Origin: Gambelia wislizenii
Lineage: Eukaryota > Chordata > Lepidosauria > Squamata > Crotaphytidae
Direction of reading: 5' to 3'
NCBI GenBank assembly: GCA_030847615.1
Contig: JAUMIR010000005.1
Coordinates: 79,022,492-79,086,491 of the forward strand
Length of the DNA: 64,000 bases
Positions 22,803 to 33,859 of this stretch are shown here, piece after piece; positions within the stretch are counted from its first letter, which is position 1, and each line of letters opens with the position of its first letter. A model generated the notes under the pieces. The model had not been told where the DNA came from and did no database searches. It saw only the letters and a program-made list of their open reading frames with translations. The translations under genes were made by a program, and so were the position numbers.

Positions 22803-23030
22803 CAGGGCCGGTTTAAGGCACCAGTGGCCTCAGCATCCGCAGGGGGGGGGCATCATTGTGGGGGGGGGCGTAGTAACCCGCCTCCTGAAAAAACATTGTT
22901 ACTAATAATCTGAATATCCTGTACTGTGAATAGCTTGGGTTGAGTTAGGTAACATTGACCTGAGATATACATTTGGGCCCCCCAAAATAAAGCATTGCAG
23001 GGGCCCCCAAAATTCCTTAAACCGGTCCTG
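22803..23030 (-). mobile_element. hAT MITE, CAGGGCCGG family, copy 3
   Basis: The ends are CAGGGCCGGTTTAAGG and CCTTAAACCGGTCCTG. GACCCAT flanks both sides, with two extra bases at the right end. Orientation is as in copy 2. Confidence 0.9.
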
Positions 23031-23980
23031 AGTGACCCATATCCTATGTTTTTCTACTGGGGCTTGCTAAACCGCTTTTAGGAGAGAACCAGAATTTAAG
23101 ACTTTTTCTCTTTTCGCCCTTCATTTTTCTACAATCTGCCTACGAAGAGTTTTGGTGAACGTGGAAGCTCACACTACTTACGTGCCACTTTTGTCGTTTT
23201 TAGTGGACCTTTTTTTTCCCGTGTATGTCCCTAATAAAATTATTAGTCAAGTCCGATTTTTTTAAAAAAAGTCAGGGCTACACATTCAGGTTGCAAGGAG
23301 TAAAACCCCCTTGGGTTGGCTGAGGGTTACTCCTAGTAGGAATTCGATTGGACCGGGATATATAGAACATTGAAAAGGAATTTCAGGACGCCCTCCAAGT
23401 CAGCCGAACTCTCCCAAGCCCTTTGTAATGTGGCTCATTTGGACGTGTTCTTCGCCCCGCTTCCACAGCACAGAGGTTTAGGCGGGGAAACACGCCTCCC
23501 ACTCTCACGACCTCAGGCGTGATCTTATTGAAGCCAGTGAGGCTCAAAAGTTTGGATTGATTAAGGATCAACTCCTCCTAGCGAGGATGTCGAGCTCAAG
23601 GCATCACACTGTGACATGTTTACCAAAATAAGAAAAGAGGCGGCCCCGAGAATATCTCCTGCAGCTTTCGCCACCCTCGTTGACCTAGAAGTGTGTGATA
23701 GTGTTGCCACGTTTTCAAACTAGCAATTAGGGGCACTCGATTTTCCTAAGAAGTAGGGCTGACAGTCAGGAAGGAGCTATTAACAGGCTTGTGTACCGCC
23801 CAAATATCAAATGAAAAGTACTGATCTCAGTTAGTCTAACCATGCACTTCTCCGTAAGATCAACATATTCTCCAAATTCATAAATTACATGAAGCACATT
23901 TCTGTCGTCACGAAGGGCCCGCATCCCAAAATATGGCATCTTGGTCAGTTTACATAAAAAAGCCCTTAAAACTGAGTATT
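23031..23980. other. Intergenic, no gene seen
   Basis: Mostly unique sequence. A GGAGTAAAACCCCC and TTACTCCTAGTAGGAATTCG segment (about 23297-23345) matches the dispersed palindromic motif. Confidence 0.4.
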
Positions 23981-24196
23981 TGTGCGTGTGCCTTCAAGTC
24001 GCCTTGCCTCTTATGGCGACCCCATGAATTTCATAGGGTTTTCTTCGCCAAGGAATACTCTGAAGTGGTTTTGCCAGTTCCTTAATCTGAAATATAGCCT
24101 ACAGTCCCTGGGATGCTGTGGCCGTCTCCCATCCAAGTACTAACCAGAGCTGACCCTGTTTAACTTCTAAGCTCAGACGGATCGGTGCCTTTAGGA
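23981..24196 (-). mobile_element. 5S-rRNA-derived SINE, copy 2
   Basis: Read in reverse, the 5S part has TCCCATCCAAGTACTAACCA and TTCTAAGCTCAGACGGATC. It is preceded on plus by the reversed tail GTGTGCCTTCAAGTCGCC and TTATGGCGACCC. Confidence 0.9.
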
Positions 24197-24340
24197 CATG
24201 TAGGCCTAAAGCCATCCCTTATAATAAGGAGCACGTGCCAATCCGATAAAGGACACGTTTTCTGACCTTCAAATAAGGAACGTCGTTTATAATAACCGAC
24301 ACCTGGCAACTCTAGTGTGTGAGTATGTCCCACTCAACAC

Positions 24341-24530
24341 AGCGAGTACTAGTGGTCTACTAGGACTTGGGAGTTCCTAGTTCTGTTCCCCACTGAACGA
24401 GGCAACTTTGGGCCAGTCACTTTCTCAGCCAGACCTCCCTCACAGGACTGTTTTGAGGGTAAAGTGGGGAGGAGGACAGATGTGCATGCCACCTTAAGCT
24501 CACTGGAGGAAAGGTGGGATACAAGCGTAA
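24341..24530 (+). mobile_element. tRNA-type SINE with L2/CR1-like tail
   Basis: GGGCCAGTCACTTTCTCAGC is followed by CCTCACAGGACTGTTTTGAG and a GGAGGAAAGGTGGGATACAA tail. The head is worn. It is flanked by 5S SINEs. Confidence 0.7.
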
Positions 24531-24596
24531 TCAATGGTGGTGTTAGGAGTCTCCATAAGAGAGAATCCGAAGCACGTGTCTGCTTAGAAATGAAAG

Positions 24597-24728
24597 TGTG
24601 TGTGTATTCAGAGAGGTGGTTTTGCCAGTTCCTTCCTCTGAAATTTATCCTACCTGTAGGTCTCCCATCCAATTACTAACCAGGGCTGGCCCTGTTTAGT
24701 TTTCAGATCAGAGGGATCTGGTGCCTTT
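24597..24728 (-). mobile_element. 5S-rRNA-derived SINE, copy 3 (partial)
   Basis: The reversed 5S part is GTCTCCCATCCAATTACTAA and CCAGGGCTGGCCCTGTTTAG. It is preceded by the same TTTTGCCAGTTCCTTCCTCT tail as copy 2. Confidence 0.85.
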
Positions 24729-24974
24729 GTCTGGTAATTGTCCTTAAGGAGAAAGAAAGTGCTGTGAGTGGTGTTCCACCCACTTTCCATTCACACAGGA
24801 AGATTCTCGTTTTATGGCGCTGTCCTCAACCGTTGATCACAAGCCCTCAGGTTCATTCTATGGGACCTAATCAAAGGTGATGTGTTGAAAGCTACCACAT
24901 CCACCCATTTCCCCACCTAACTCACTCCGAGGGAAGCAAGCTCAGTTAATTCCAGTGGAGTTCACACTTAGGCC

Positions 24975-25170
24975 TAAATACCCTGAAGGCACCAGATCTC
25001 GTCTGATCTTGGAAGCTAAGCAGGGTCAGCCCTGGTTAGTACTTGGATGAGAGACCACCAAGGAATGCCAGGTGCTGTAGAGCAAAACCACCTCTGAGTA
25101 TTTATTCCTTGCCTTAAGAAAAACACTTTGCCATTCCACGGTGACTTGAAGGGGCGCACACACAGACAGT
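24975..25170 (+). mobile_element. 5S-rRNA-derived SINE, copy 4 (best preserved)
   Basis: The 5S part runs from TACCCTGAAGGCACCAGATC and TCGTCTGATCTTGGAAGCTA to GAGAGACCACC...GGTGCTGTAG, which includes the internal Pol III promoter (A box, C box). The tail ends GGTGACTTGAAGGGGCGCAC. Confidence 0.93.
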
Positions 25171-26023
25171 ACAACCTTCCTCAACGTGGCGCCCTCCAAT
25201 TCAGTTGGGTTACAACTCCCATAATCTGCAATCCAGCGCCCAAGGGACTCACTAACGGGGACAGTTGGGTGGGGGTGTAGTTCGAAATATATGGGGAACG
25301 AAGGCTAACGTGCGTTGTTGATCGTTGCGTTTGCTTTAATCAATTTTTTAGCCAGACTCTTCCTCCTGAAGTCTTTCTTTCGACGTGGCATGTTTTAGTC
25401 TACGGGTCTGCATTTCATTTTTCCCCCACATTTTTATTTTTCCAGTTTGGTGATTTCCTCCAACGTGTTGGAGTACAGCTACATCATCTTTGGCCACCGT
25501 GGCAAAGAGGATGTGACCTGTAATCCAAGACATCTAGAGGCTGTGGCTTCACGAAGGCTGGTGTCACCCTACCTCCAACGGTGTCACCTGGTGCGGTTCG
25601 GCCTCTCCTCCCCCCCCGTCTAGAGGACCCCCAAGTTGGAGAAGGCTGCCCCTTAGGATCAAGAATGGTGCAGTTTAACGCCCTTTGATCCTTCTTTCCG
25701 CTGCTAATGACACGTTATTTAGGACCCCCTTCTCGAAGGTGGGAAGAAGCCCTGAGGAGCCCAACAGCCCATTTCCTTCTCTCTGTATTTATTTCATTTT
25801 ATACCTAATCTCGCCGCATCTCCCTTCCATCTTGGGTTCCTCCCACCTACATACCGATCAAAAACTAGGGCCCTTGCTAGAGTTCACGACTATAGTTGTC
25901 CTGTTTCGAATAAAGCCAACTGGAGTAGACCCGCTTCACCCAAGGAGTTCACACAGGAATTGGAATGGCCAGGATCACATGGCGCTTGGCTACTTAGAAC
26001 TGACAATTGTATTTAGGACCGAA

Positions 26024-26073
<50 letters not shown>

Positions 26074-26620
26074 TACTGAACTATTAGACACCTCTTACCT
26101 CTCTTGGTTCAATTCCTTGCTTCCTCTCTTCCCCCTCAAGACCAAACACGCCCCATTTTCCTTCTGGACTTGGTTGAGTCAGACTGCAAGCCTTGCTCCG
26201 GAACGAAATTGAGCCTTCCTTTTGGAGACAGGGAAACTTGGCTGCCTTATTGGCTGCAGCATTTTAAAAGCCTCTCCTATTGAAGAGCCAAACAAAGAGC
26301 TGCTGGCGGCCAGGAGTCAACATCTTCTTTTAATCACCCGATCAAATAAACTCATCCAACCCCGTTGTCTTGTTCTGGGAGCCATTTCCATTTCCCCGAT
26401 GCCCTCCCCACCATTTAGAATCGCAGTCTTCAAGGGCCATCTTGGTAAGGTGAAGTCTTAGAAGAAGAACCCCAATTAGTCTTAGGTGTATGTTTCTGCT
26501 TAGAAGGCTTGGGAGGAAAGAATGGACCACAAGCAAATGAAACAGGAGATAGAGCTCAACCCAGAATTGAACCCTGGAAGATAAAACACAATACAATGCA
26601 GAGTATATCCGTTTAGGTCC
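25171..26620. other. Intergenic, with one microsatellite
   Basis: No gene is seen; the open frame spanning the CT repeat is composition only. Other sequence looks unique. Confidence 0.4.
26027..26071. repeat. (CT)n microsatellite
   Basis: About 22 uninterrupted TC units. Confidence 0.95.
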
Positions 26621-26625
26621 AGACT

Positions 26626-27018
26626 ATCTGGAAGTTCCTATCTCCCTTCTATGAACCTGCAAGGGTTTTAAGACATGCAAGGGAAGGCTTTCCTTCCTCC
26701 TGCCACCATCACAGGCTGGCTTGGTGAGGACAGGAGACAGAGCCTTCTCTGTGGCTGCTGCCACCCTTTGGAACTCCCTCTTTCTGGAGGCCAGGCTGGC
26801 CCCTTCCCTGTTTTCATTTCCCCAGCAGCCCAAAACATTTCTGTTTAAGTAGGCCTTTGAGGTATAATTGTGGCTTTTATCCAGGTGTTTTTATATTGTT
26901 TTTAAACTGTTTTTTACTTTGTATGTTTTAATTGTGATTTTAATTGTTCTGTGAGCCACCTTGGGAGAAAGGTAGCATAGAAATGGCACAAATAATAAAT
27001 AAATAAATAAATAAATAT
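26626..27018 (+). mobile_element. L2-like LINE 3' end
   Basis: The plus frame encodes RAFSVAAATLWNSL...LAPSLFSF...KTFLFK-stop, the usual C-terminal pattern of L2/CR1 ORF2. The 3' UTR ends GAGCCACCTTGGGAGAAAGG and (AAAT)n. Confidence 0.8.
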
Positions 27019-28329
27019 CTGTCATCTTATCTCCTCAAGCAATTTCAGCCCACCCGGTATTTGAATTTAAGGTGGAATGGATTGGACCACAGCCTATGTG
27101 GAAGTGGCTGGCTTCTAGTGGTGGAAAATCCAAGACACATGGTGGCTTATTGGTTTCCAAACTGTCCATGTACAATTGTGTTGAAATGGATCAGAAACTC
27201 TTTCATGCTCACAAACTTTCTGTGAGGAAACAACTTTTCAGGCTCCCATTTGACAGACAAGTGACTCAATTCAGGTTGTGGAGGTTAGATATTGGAGGCC
27301 CTTTAATAAATCATGGAATTTGAATATATAATATATAATAAAGTGCTGAAGACCTGTTCCTTGCAGTACCAGAGCTGCATATTCCCTGGGCTCATCAACA
27401 AAAATGCTTTCAGAAACATTCCACAACTTTTCAATCTCTGAAGGGCATCATGTACAGCATATCCTTTTGCTGAGATGCAATGATGGAGAAAAGTTGTACC
27501 CACTGGATTTCTGCATCCTTGTCAACTTGTTGATAAGCACAGAGCCTTAATGGGAAGAAAGAGTTAAAATGTTTTTATAGAGTTGTTTTAGGAAAACAAT
27601 GCAATGTGAGCAAAGGATGCAGGGAACTGAAATCCTACTGCTAGCATTCTGTAAAGCAACCTGGATCCTGGAAGATCCATGTGGTTTAAAACATGGGTGC
27701 AAATAATTCTACTTACTTTTCAGTATAACAGTACCTTTAGGAAAATTTTCCTTTTCTTTTTTTAAAAAAGATCTATATACATATGCTTTTTCTGTTATCA
27801 AGGATGGTGAACGTGTGGCCCTCCATATGTTGTTTGGCTACCTCTCCCATCACATTTCCTGTTCTCTGTACTGACTACGGCTGATAAGAGTTAAAGTCCA
27901 ATGACCTCTGTATGACTCTAAGTAGTCCATTCCTGCCCCGTGTAGAACAGATATTAAATACTTAAAACAGCCACTCTTGGAAAAGGAGCTGGCTGGAGAA
28001 TCCTTGTAACATCGGCATGTGACCAGCAGCCTTGTAGCCTCTTTTACTTCTGAAGTCCACTTTGCACAAGTAAAACCCAAAGTTCGAAGCATTTTTTAAA
28101 ATATTCTTTGCCAACTTGTTTTCCTTCTAGGACTCTGATGTCTCATCTTTACTGCACTACACACAAAACTGGGAGGATCCAAGTAGTGGCCCAATATTTT
28201 TAAATAAACCAAATAACCTGGAGTTATTATTCAAAATGTACAGTTTGTTTTTAAAAGTTATTGGCTAGTCCACATTTGAGAAATCAACTCTGAGTCAAAA
28301 ATATGGACTTTCTCTTTGGAGTGCACTCT

Positions 28330-28521
28330 AGCGCCACACAATTACAATATTCCTCTGTAACTGCCATGGATCCATCCTATGGAATCTTGGGATTTATAGT
28401 TTAGGGAGGCACTAGAGCTGTCTGGTTGAGAATTCTAAATGCCCCTCCCTAAATTAGAAATCCCAGGATTCCACAGGATGGATCCATGGCAGTTAATCCA
28501 TAATCATAATTGCATATGTGA
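28330..28521. mobile_element. Palindromic MITE
   Basis: The left half TAACTGCCATGGATCCATCC and TATGGAATCTTGGGATTTAT is mirrored by AATCCCAGGATTCCACAGGA and TGGATCCATGGCAGTTAAT. Confidence 0.85.
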
Positions 28522-28699
28522 ATGTTTCAATTTCTTTTTCTTTTACTTTCTGTGGACATGATAGGTCATGAGTGGAAAGGGCAGTAGGTGACAAGACAGA
28601 GGTAAATTGCCCTAAGGCCAGTAGGGTAATATGTGAGTGAGTGAATAAATGAAACAAACATGGCAGAAACAACATATTGCACTGTAGAAAGTGAAGTAT

Positions 28700-28834
28700 T
28701 TGTTGTTGTGTGCCTTCAAGTCACGGACCTATCACAGAGTTTTCTGAGGGTTGAGACTGTGTGACTTGTGGAAGGTCAGAGCAGATTCAAAAGACTCATA
28801 GTCCAACTATTCAGACCACCACTCCACACTGGCT
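28700..28834 (-). mobile_element. Sauria-like SINE, decayed
   Basis: The reversed Bov-B-like tail TGTTGTTGTGTGCCTTCAAG is followed by a shortened body and head fragment ending CACCACTCCACACTGGC. Confidence 0.75.
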
Positions 28835-29264
28835 TATACCAAAGTGCATACACATGTGCAAAGTTGGGAAGGAGAGAAGTCATGCTGAAAAGAAAATAGT
28901 TTTTGACTCCTTTTCCTTGCGCTATTTTCCATCGCTCCTGGTTATTCTAACACATTTGTAACATTTAACATTTGATGCCAGAATTTGCTTCCCTACCCTT
29001 TCTTATTCCCACCCCCCTTTGCATCTTGGTCCTCCATATTGTAAACCTGAGTGCAGGATTGCCTTTTTAAAAATATTGATATATATCGGTAAGCTGCTCT
29101 GATCTTAAGAACAGGATTGAGATGCTTTCAATCCATCCATTAAGGAGGCTGTGGAAATATTTAGACAAGTCAGCTCTGCCCTGCAGCCTAGCCCAAACTT
29201 TAATCCAGTTCAGTGGAAGCAGATCCCTTACTAACACGGGCCTGAGCTATATTTCATATCCGGT

Positions 29265-29643
29265 CAGTTTTTGAGCAATGTTTGTTGTTCTGAGCAGTGT
29301 TATCTGGGTGGCAGCTCCCACACTTTTGAATTCCCTTCCCAGAGAGGCCAGGATGGCCCCATCCTTGGTCTCTTTCAGACAGCAGGTTAAAACAATTTTT
29401 GTGCCAACAAGTTTTTAAAAACTGACAAGTCCTGGGCTTGTAAGGCTGTGTGGTGTATTTTTTAGATTGTGAAGTGTCTTTTATATAGTTTTAAAATGAT
29501 TTTAATGTTTAAAATTTTTAACTTATAATGTGTACGTGTAATGTGATGTAACATAAGTTGTTTAATTCTTTTTTAATTATATTTATACTGTAATGTTTAC
29601 TTTTTATTATTTTTTAACTTGGATTGTTTAAAGATGTTATTAG
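29265..29643 (+). mobile_element. L2/CR1-like LINE 3' end, left part (split by copia)
   Basis: The frame WVAAPTLLNSLPREARMAPS is followed by VSFRQQVKTIF, then a 3' UTR. It continues after the copia element at 38290 with GAAAGTGGGGACATAAATGA and (GAT)n, so the copia landed in this tail. Confidence 0.75.
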
Positions 29644-30120
29644 TGTTGGGAAAATGCAATCCAACATGCATGGGGGCATGGTACTTAAAGAGTTAATTGC
29701 ATGAGGAATGCCTTAGACTAATTTCATGTTTATCTGTTTTTTGTAACCACACCTCTTCCTGCCTGCTTGCAAAAATCCTTTGATCCTTTGTTTGAGCTCC
29801 CGAGTTAGTCCACTATCCTTTTGAGTGCCATGAGGGCACACACACCTTTTTAGGGTGGAGCACTCACATTTTTTAGAGGATACATAGCATATCGTATTTC
29901 ATATATTTTTACTTCTGTGTTTGCATGTCTTAAGAAGATGCACCTGTGTAACTTCTTGCACAAGATTCTGTAAGTAAGCCGAAGTTGAGACTTATTTCAT
30001 TCTTTGCTGGACTGTATGAAAGGGGTCCTGGAGGCTGACTTGATTGTTGATCTATATAGAATACCTTCTGTTGAATGTGTGTTTATTTTATTCTGCTACT
30101 GGAATATCAATATTCAAACT
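29644..30120 (+). repeat. 5' LTR of the Ty1/copia element
   Basis: It starts TGTTGGGAAAATGCAATCCA and ends ..CAATATTCAAACT. Its partner is 37792-38289. The two differ by scattered substitutions and an indel near 29973, so the insertion is not recent. TTAG flanks the element as the shared part of a 5-bp duplication (ATTAG/GTTAG). Confidence 0.9.
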
Positions 30121-30339
30121 GGTCATGGGCCCAGTGTCTCAGTGTTATTCTAATATATGAGAACAATAAGCCAGATTTTTTGGTGTTTGTTATTTTCAGT
30201 GTATTTTTAAAGTATATGTCCCCCCCCCCTTTTGCAAATCACAGACAAGCTAAAAGAGATTTTGGCTTTTGAGCTACCTTGTTTTGAATTACAAAAGAAG
30301 TCAAGATACTTCCAAATGAAGGACTTTTAGCTAGGAGAC

Positions 30340-31017
30340 AGATAGTGTTGAACCGTGATAACTATTCACAATGGAGAAAAAGAATTCAAATTTTGTTTTC
30401 AGCTCAAAATGTTTTTCAATGGATTGAACAAGAAAGGCCAGAAGGGGATCAGTTAAAGCTTTGGCTGTGAAAGGATGCAATAGCACAAGATCTGATTTTT
30501 AACTGTTTAAGAGATGAGCAAATTGTTTACATAAATGATTGTAATACAGCAAAGGAAATGTTGGACAAACTAAAAGAAATTTATGGATTTACCTGTGCTA
30601 AATCTCAATCTATATTAGATAATTGATGCACTTAAAGCTGAATTCAAAACATAATTGTGAAGCGCACATAAACAAGCTGATAACTATTCTTGAAAAGCTA
30701 AATTTGCATGGTTTCAGTGTAATGGAACAACAAAAGATTGCCTTTTTCACTGGAACTTTGGGGAAACAATTTGATTCTTTTATATCTGTTCTGGAGGGCA
30801 TACAAGATTTAAAACTTGATGAGACTTTAAACAGACTCTGTGTCGAATGAACAGAGCACAGAGATCTTAACCAGAACTCAGCTCTGGCTCAAAGTAGGTC
30901 AAATTACATGGCTGCAGGAGGCCAGAGAGGGAAGGCTCCTCCCAGGGACCAATCAGAAATTCACTGCTTTAGACCTAATAAAAAGGGGTATGTTTCTCGC
31001 AACTGTAGACTCCCCAA
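30340..31017 (+). pseudogene. copia gag remnant
   Basis: The early frame has NYSQWRKRIQILFSAQNVFQ, a typical copia Gag start. Later frames include NKLITILEKLNLHGFSV and GTLGKQFDSF. The nucleocapsid zinc knuckle survives as CFRPNKKGYVSRNC, in which the second Cys is Pro and the His is Tyr, so it could not bind zinc normally. At least four stops or frame changes are present. Confidence 0.85.
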
Positions 31018-31139
31018 ATGACTTCCAGCCAATGAGAGCTCTCCTCAGAATGCTCAGTCTGCTACTGACCAGAGGAGGAAGCAGAATGCTCAGACTGATT
31101 TTAGAGGCAAGCAAAAAACATGAGAAGAAAGAACCAAAT

Positions 31140-31990
31140 CTTTTGTTGAACAACAAGGTTTGGGTAGTTGATTACCACAAACAGAAATCAGATATTTGGG
31201 TTGTGGATTCTGGTTTCTCAAACCACAGTACATTTGATGGTGCTAATTTTATTGAAATGAATAAAGGCAAAGGGGGCCTTATAGAAGCTGCTGCTGGTAG
31301 GCCTTTGCCCATAAGAGGGGCTGGAAAATGCATTTTCAAATGTGCACTGCCAAACCAAACTATGCAGCATGTGGCAGATGATGTGTTATTAATTCCTGAT
31401 CTTCAGTGTAACATGTTGATTGTATCAACTCTGGACAAGAAAGGATTTACAGTATTTTTGAAAGAGGAATGTGCAAAATATATGATGAATATATGGTGTA
31501 TGCTCAAGCATATGAACATAATGGCATTTATGAGTTAAATCTTTCAGGTCAACAAGTATACATGGTTCAAGCAAGGATGCATGAAGCCAGCATGGATGAA
31601 GGAAGCATTGGCCTATGGCACAAATATTTTGGACATCATGATAAGAAGACCATTCTTCAAATACAGGATCAGAATTTGGCCACAGGTATCAAGGTAAAAC
31701 CACAAAGCAATGACAATGCCAATAGGTACATAATATGTGTTGAACAAAAGGCAACCAGGCCTTCATTTTATACAAGGACTGAAAAGAGATCCACCGGAAT
31801 TCTAGATCTAATACATACTGACTTATGTGGTCCATTTAATGTACCCTCACTTGGAGGAAATAGATATGCTTTAATTTCTGTGGATTATATTTCAAGGTAC
31901 TGCATCACCTATTTACTGAAGGAGAAGAGTGAAATCCATGAGATGCTTCAGAAGTACATTGCCATGGTGAGGAAAAAAGTTTGAGAGATT
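31140..31990 (+). pseudogene. copia protease, GAG-pre-integrase and integrase N-terminal remnant
   Basis: The protease signature appears as WVVDSGFSNHST, where families usually have DSGAS/CxHM. The HHCC zinc region keeps LWHKYFGHHDKKTI but its second Cys pair is incomplete (CVEQ). The integrase core starts with HTDLCGPF, the first catalytic Asp. A frame change near 31455-31480 and another near 31985 break it. Confidence 0.85.
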
Positions 31991-32646
31991 CCCCACAGTG
32001 ATTTTTTTTGGATTGTGGGGGTGAATACCTCTCAAATCACACACAAGCTTTCTTGGAAGAGCTTTGCAGACAACACATGACTACTATTGCTTACATACCA
32101 GAACAGAACGGAATATCTGAGAGGAAGCTCAGATCTCTCCTGGAGATGACAAAGTGCATAGTGGCTGATGCCCACTTACCCAACAGACTGTGGGGTGATG
32201 CCTTTGGAACGGCTACTTATCTCCAGAACAGATTGCCAACTAAAGGCACTACACAGACACCATTTCAGATGTGGCATAGTAGAGTGCCAAACATGAAACA
32301 CATCAGAACATTTGGAAGCATAGCTTATGCTTACATTCCTGAGCAAAAGAGACGCAAGCTAGATGCCAGATCAGAAAATACTATTTTGATTGGATAGGAA
32401 CCTTCAAGCAAAGGTTACAGAGTGATGAACTTAAAGACAGGTCAAGTGACTGCTAAACATGTAGTTCATTTTGATGAATCTAGAAGAATTGACAAAAGAG
32501 GAACTGTGATAGACTTCCCAGCAGAGAAAGATATTGCTCTTGACACTTTGGAAGAAGAGGAAGATGTTATGTCTGAATTCCTGGAATCAGAATTTGAAGC
32601 AGTCATGTTAGTATCAATGTATGAGATGGATGATGCAACAGTTTGA
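31991..32646 (+). pseudogene. copia integrase C-terminal half remnant
   Basis: The second Asp (DCGGEYLS, about 32011) and the Glu (EQNGISERK, about 32105) complete the D,D-35-E triad. The GRLPTKG/QTPFQMWHSRVPN region and GYRVMNLKTGQV follow. An in-frame TAG occurs near 32395 and a TGA near 32644. Confidence 0.88.
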
Positions 32647-33164
32647 GCCGGACACAGGGAGAAGTACACATGCAGGTGCAGATGCAGATAGAGATGACCT
32701 AGTGATTGGACCGGAAGGTGCTGCAAAGAAAGACCAGGATCCAAAACAGGCTCCCAGATACTCACTGAGATTGAACAGAGGTGTATCTCCTGATCACTTG
32801 TCCTACCTTGCAACACTGACACTACCCAAAGAATCAACAAAAATGGGAGACTGAGCAGATGCCTGCAGATGAGGCAGCTCAAGATGTGAAACCTAGCACC
32901 ATAAGGCTATTCCTAAGTTTATCTGCTTCTAAGCAGATGATTGTCAGAAACGTTAATGTGAAAACAGCTAAATTAGAAGAAATGATGAAGGGTTTAGTCT
33001 TCAAACAAGGAGAAGCAGGCCCATATTGGTACACTAGATCCAAAGTTGGACATTCAATTTTTATTTTGACTTATGTTGATGAATTGATCTTAGCTACTCA
33101 AGGAGATGAAGACTACAAAAAATTGTGCAAAGTTTGAACAAAGAAGTTGAATTGAAAGAACTAG
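32647..33164 (+). pseudogene. copia reverse transcriptase remnant (left of L1)
   Basis: The APRYSLRLNRGV linker is followed after a large deletion by GLVFKQGEAGPYWYTRSK and ILTYVDELILAT. The catalytic YVDD box is YVDE. The RT N-terminal two thirds are missing. The frame is cut at 33165 by the L1 insertion and continues at 36919. Confidence 0.82.
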
Positions 33165-33186
33165 CTCTTGAATTGAAAGAACTAGA

Positions 33187-33820
33187 TATAAGGAATCAGA
33201 TATTCCATCATTTAGAAAAGACTAATGCAGATGTGATCTGCATTCAAGAAATGCACATTAAGGAAAAAAATCAAAATCTATTAAGGAACAGGATATTAGA
33301 ACAAGAATTTATAAACTCAATTACAAAGAAGAAAAAAGGAATTGTGATATATGTAAAAAGGAACATACCTGTGAAAGAAATACTAAAAGACTCAAAAGGA
33401 ATATATATTGGAACTGAATTAACAATAATGGACAAAAGAACTTTGGTATTAGGGATATATGCGCCATCTGAAAATCTCTCTCATGAATAGACATGTTTTT
33501 ATTGTCTAAAAATATCGCAGGATATATAAAATCAATGGAAATACTGCCAAGATCAATCTCTGATCATAATATGATAAAACTGACGATGGAAAATAGGGGA
33601 AAAGATTATAATTGGAGACTTAAAGAAGTATTGTTACAGGATGAAAATACACAGAACAGAATAAGAGAGGCTTTGAAGAATTATTTTAAAGAAAATAAAG
33701 AGGAAGAAGTTGCAATTCAAAGTGTTTGGGAAGCAAGTAAGATGGTAATCAAAGGAGTACTTATGCAAATAAACTGTGAAAAATATAAAAATACGGGAAA
33801 AATGCAAAATATATAAGATG
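33187..33820 (+). pseudogene. L1 ORF2 endonuclease remnant
   Basis: TNADVICIQEMHI is the conserved first block of the AP-type endonuclease (QE.H). SISDHNMIKLTM, about 350 bases later, is the SDH block. The central part between YAPSENLS and the SDH block has a frame break and a deletion. Confidence 0.85.
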
Positions 33821-33859
33821 CACTATGACAAAAGGAAAAAGAACTTGGAAAGGATCTGA

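Larger units (their letters stand above)
27020..29260. other. Intergenic, one MITE and one SINE, otherwise unique
   Basis: Apart from the palindromic MITE at 28330-28521 and the SINE at 28700-28834, no feature is supported. A GTGTGGCCCTCCATATGTTG segment near 27813 is a fragment of a common repeat. Confidence 0.45.

Noticed and set aside
24975..25080. Genuine 5S rRNA gene
   Set aside because: Although the promoter is recognisable, the sequence carries many substitutions and is joined to a Bov-B-like SINE tail. No tandem 5S array is present.
26027..26071. CRISPR-like or other spaced repeat array
   Set aside because: The short regular repeats here and at 19377, 39143, 52461 and 59903 are microsatellites without spacers.
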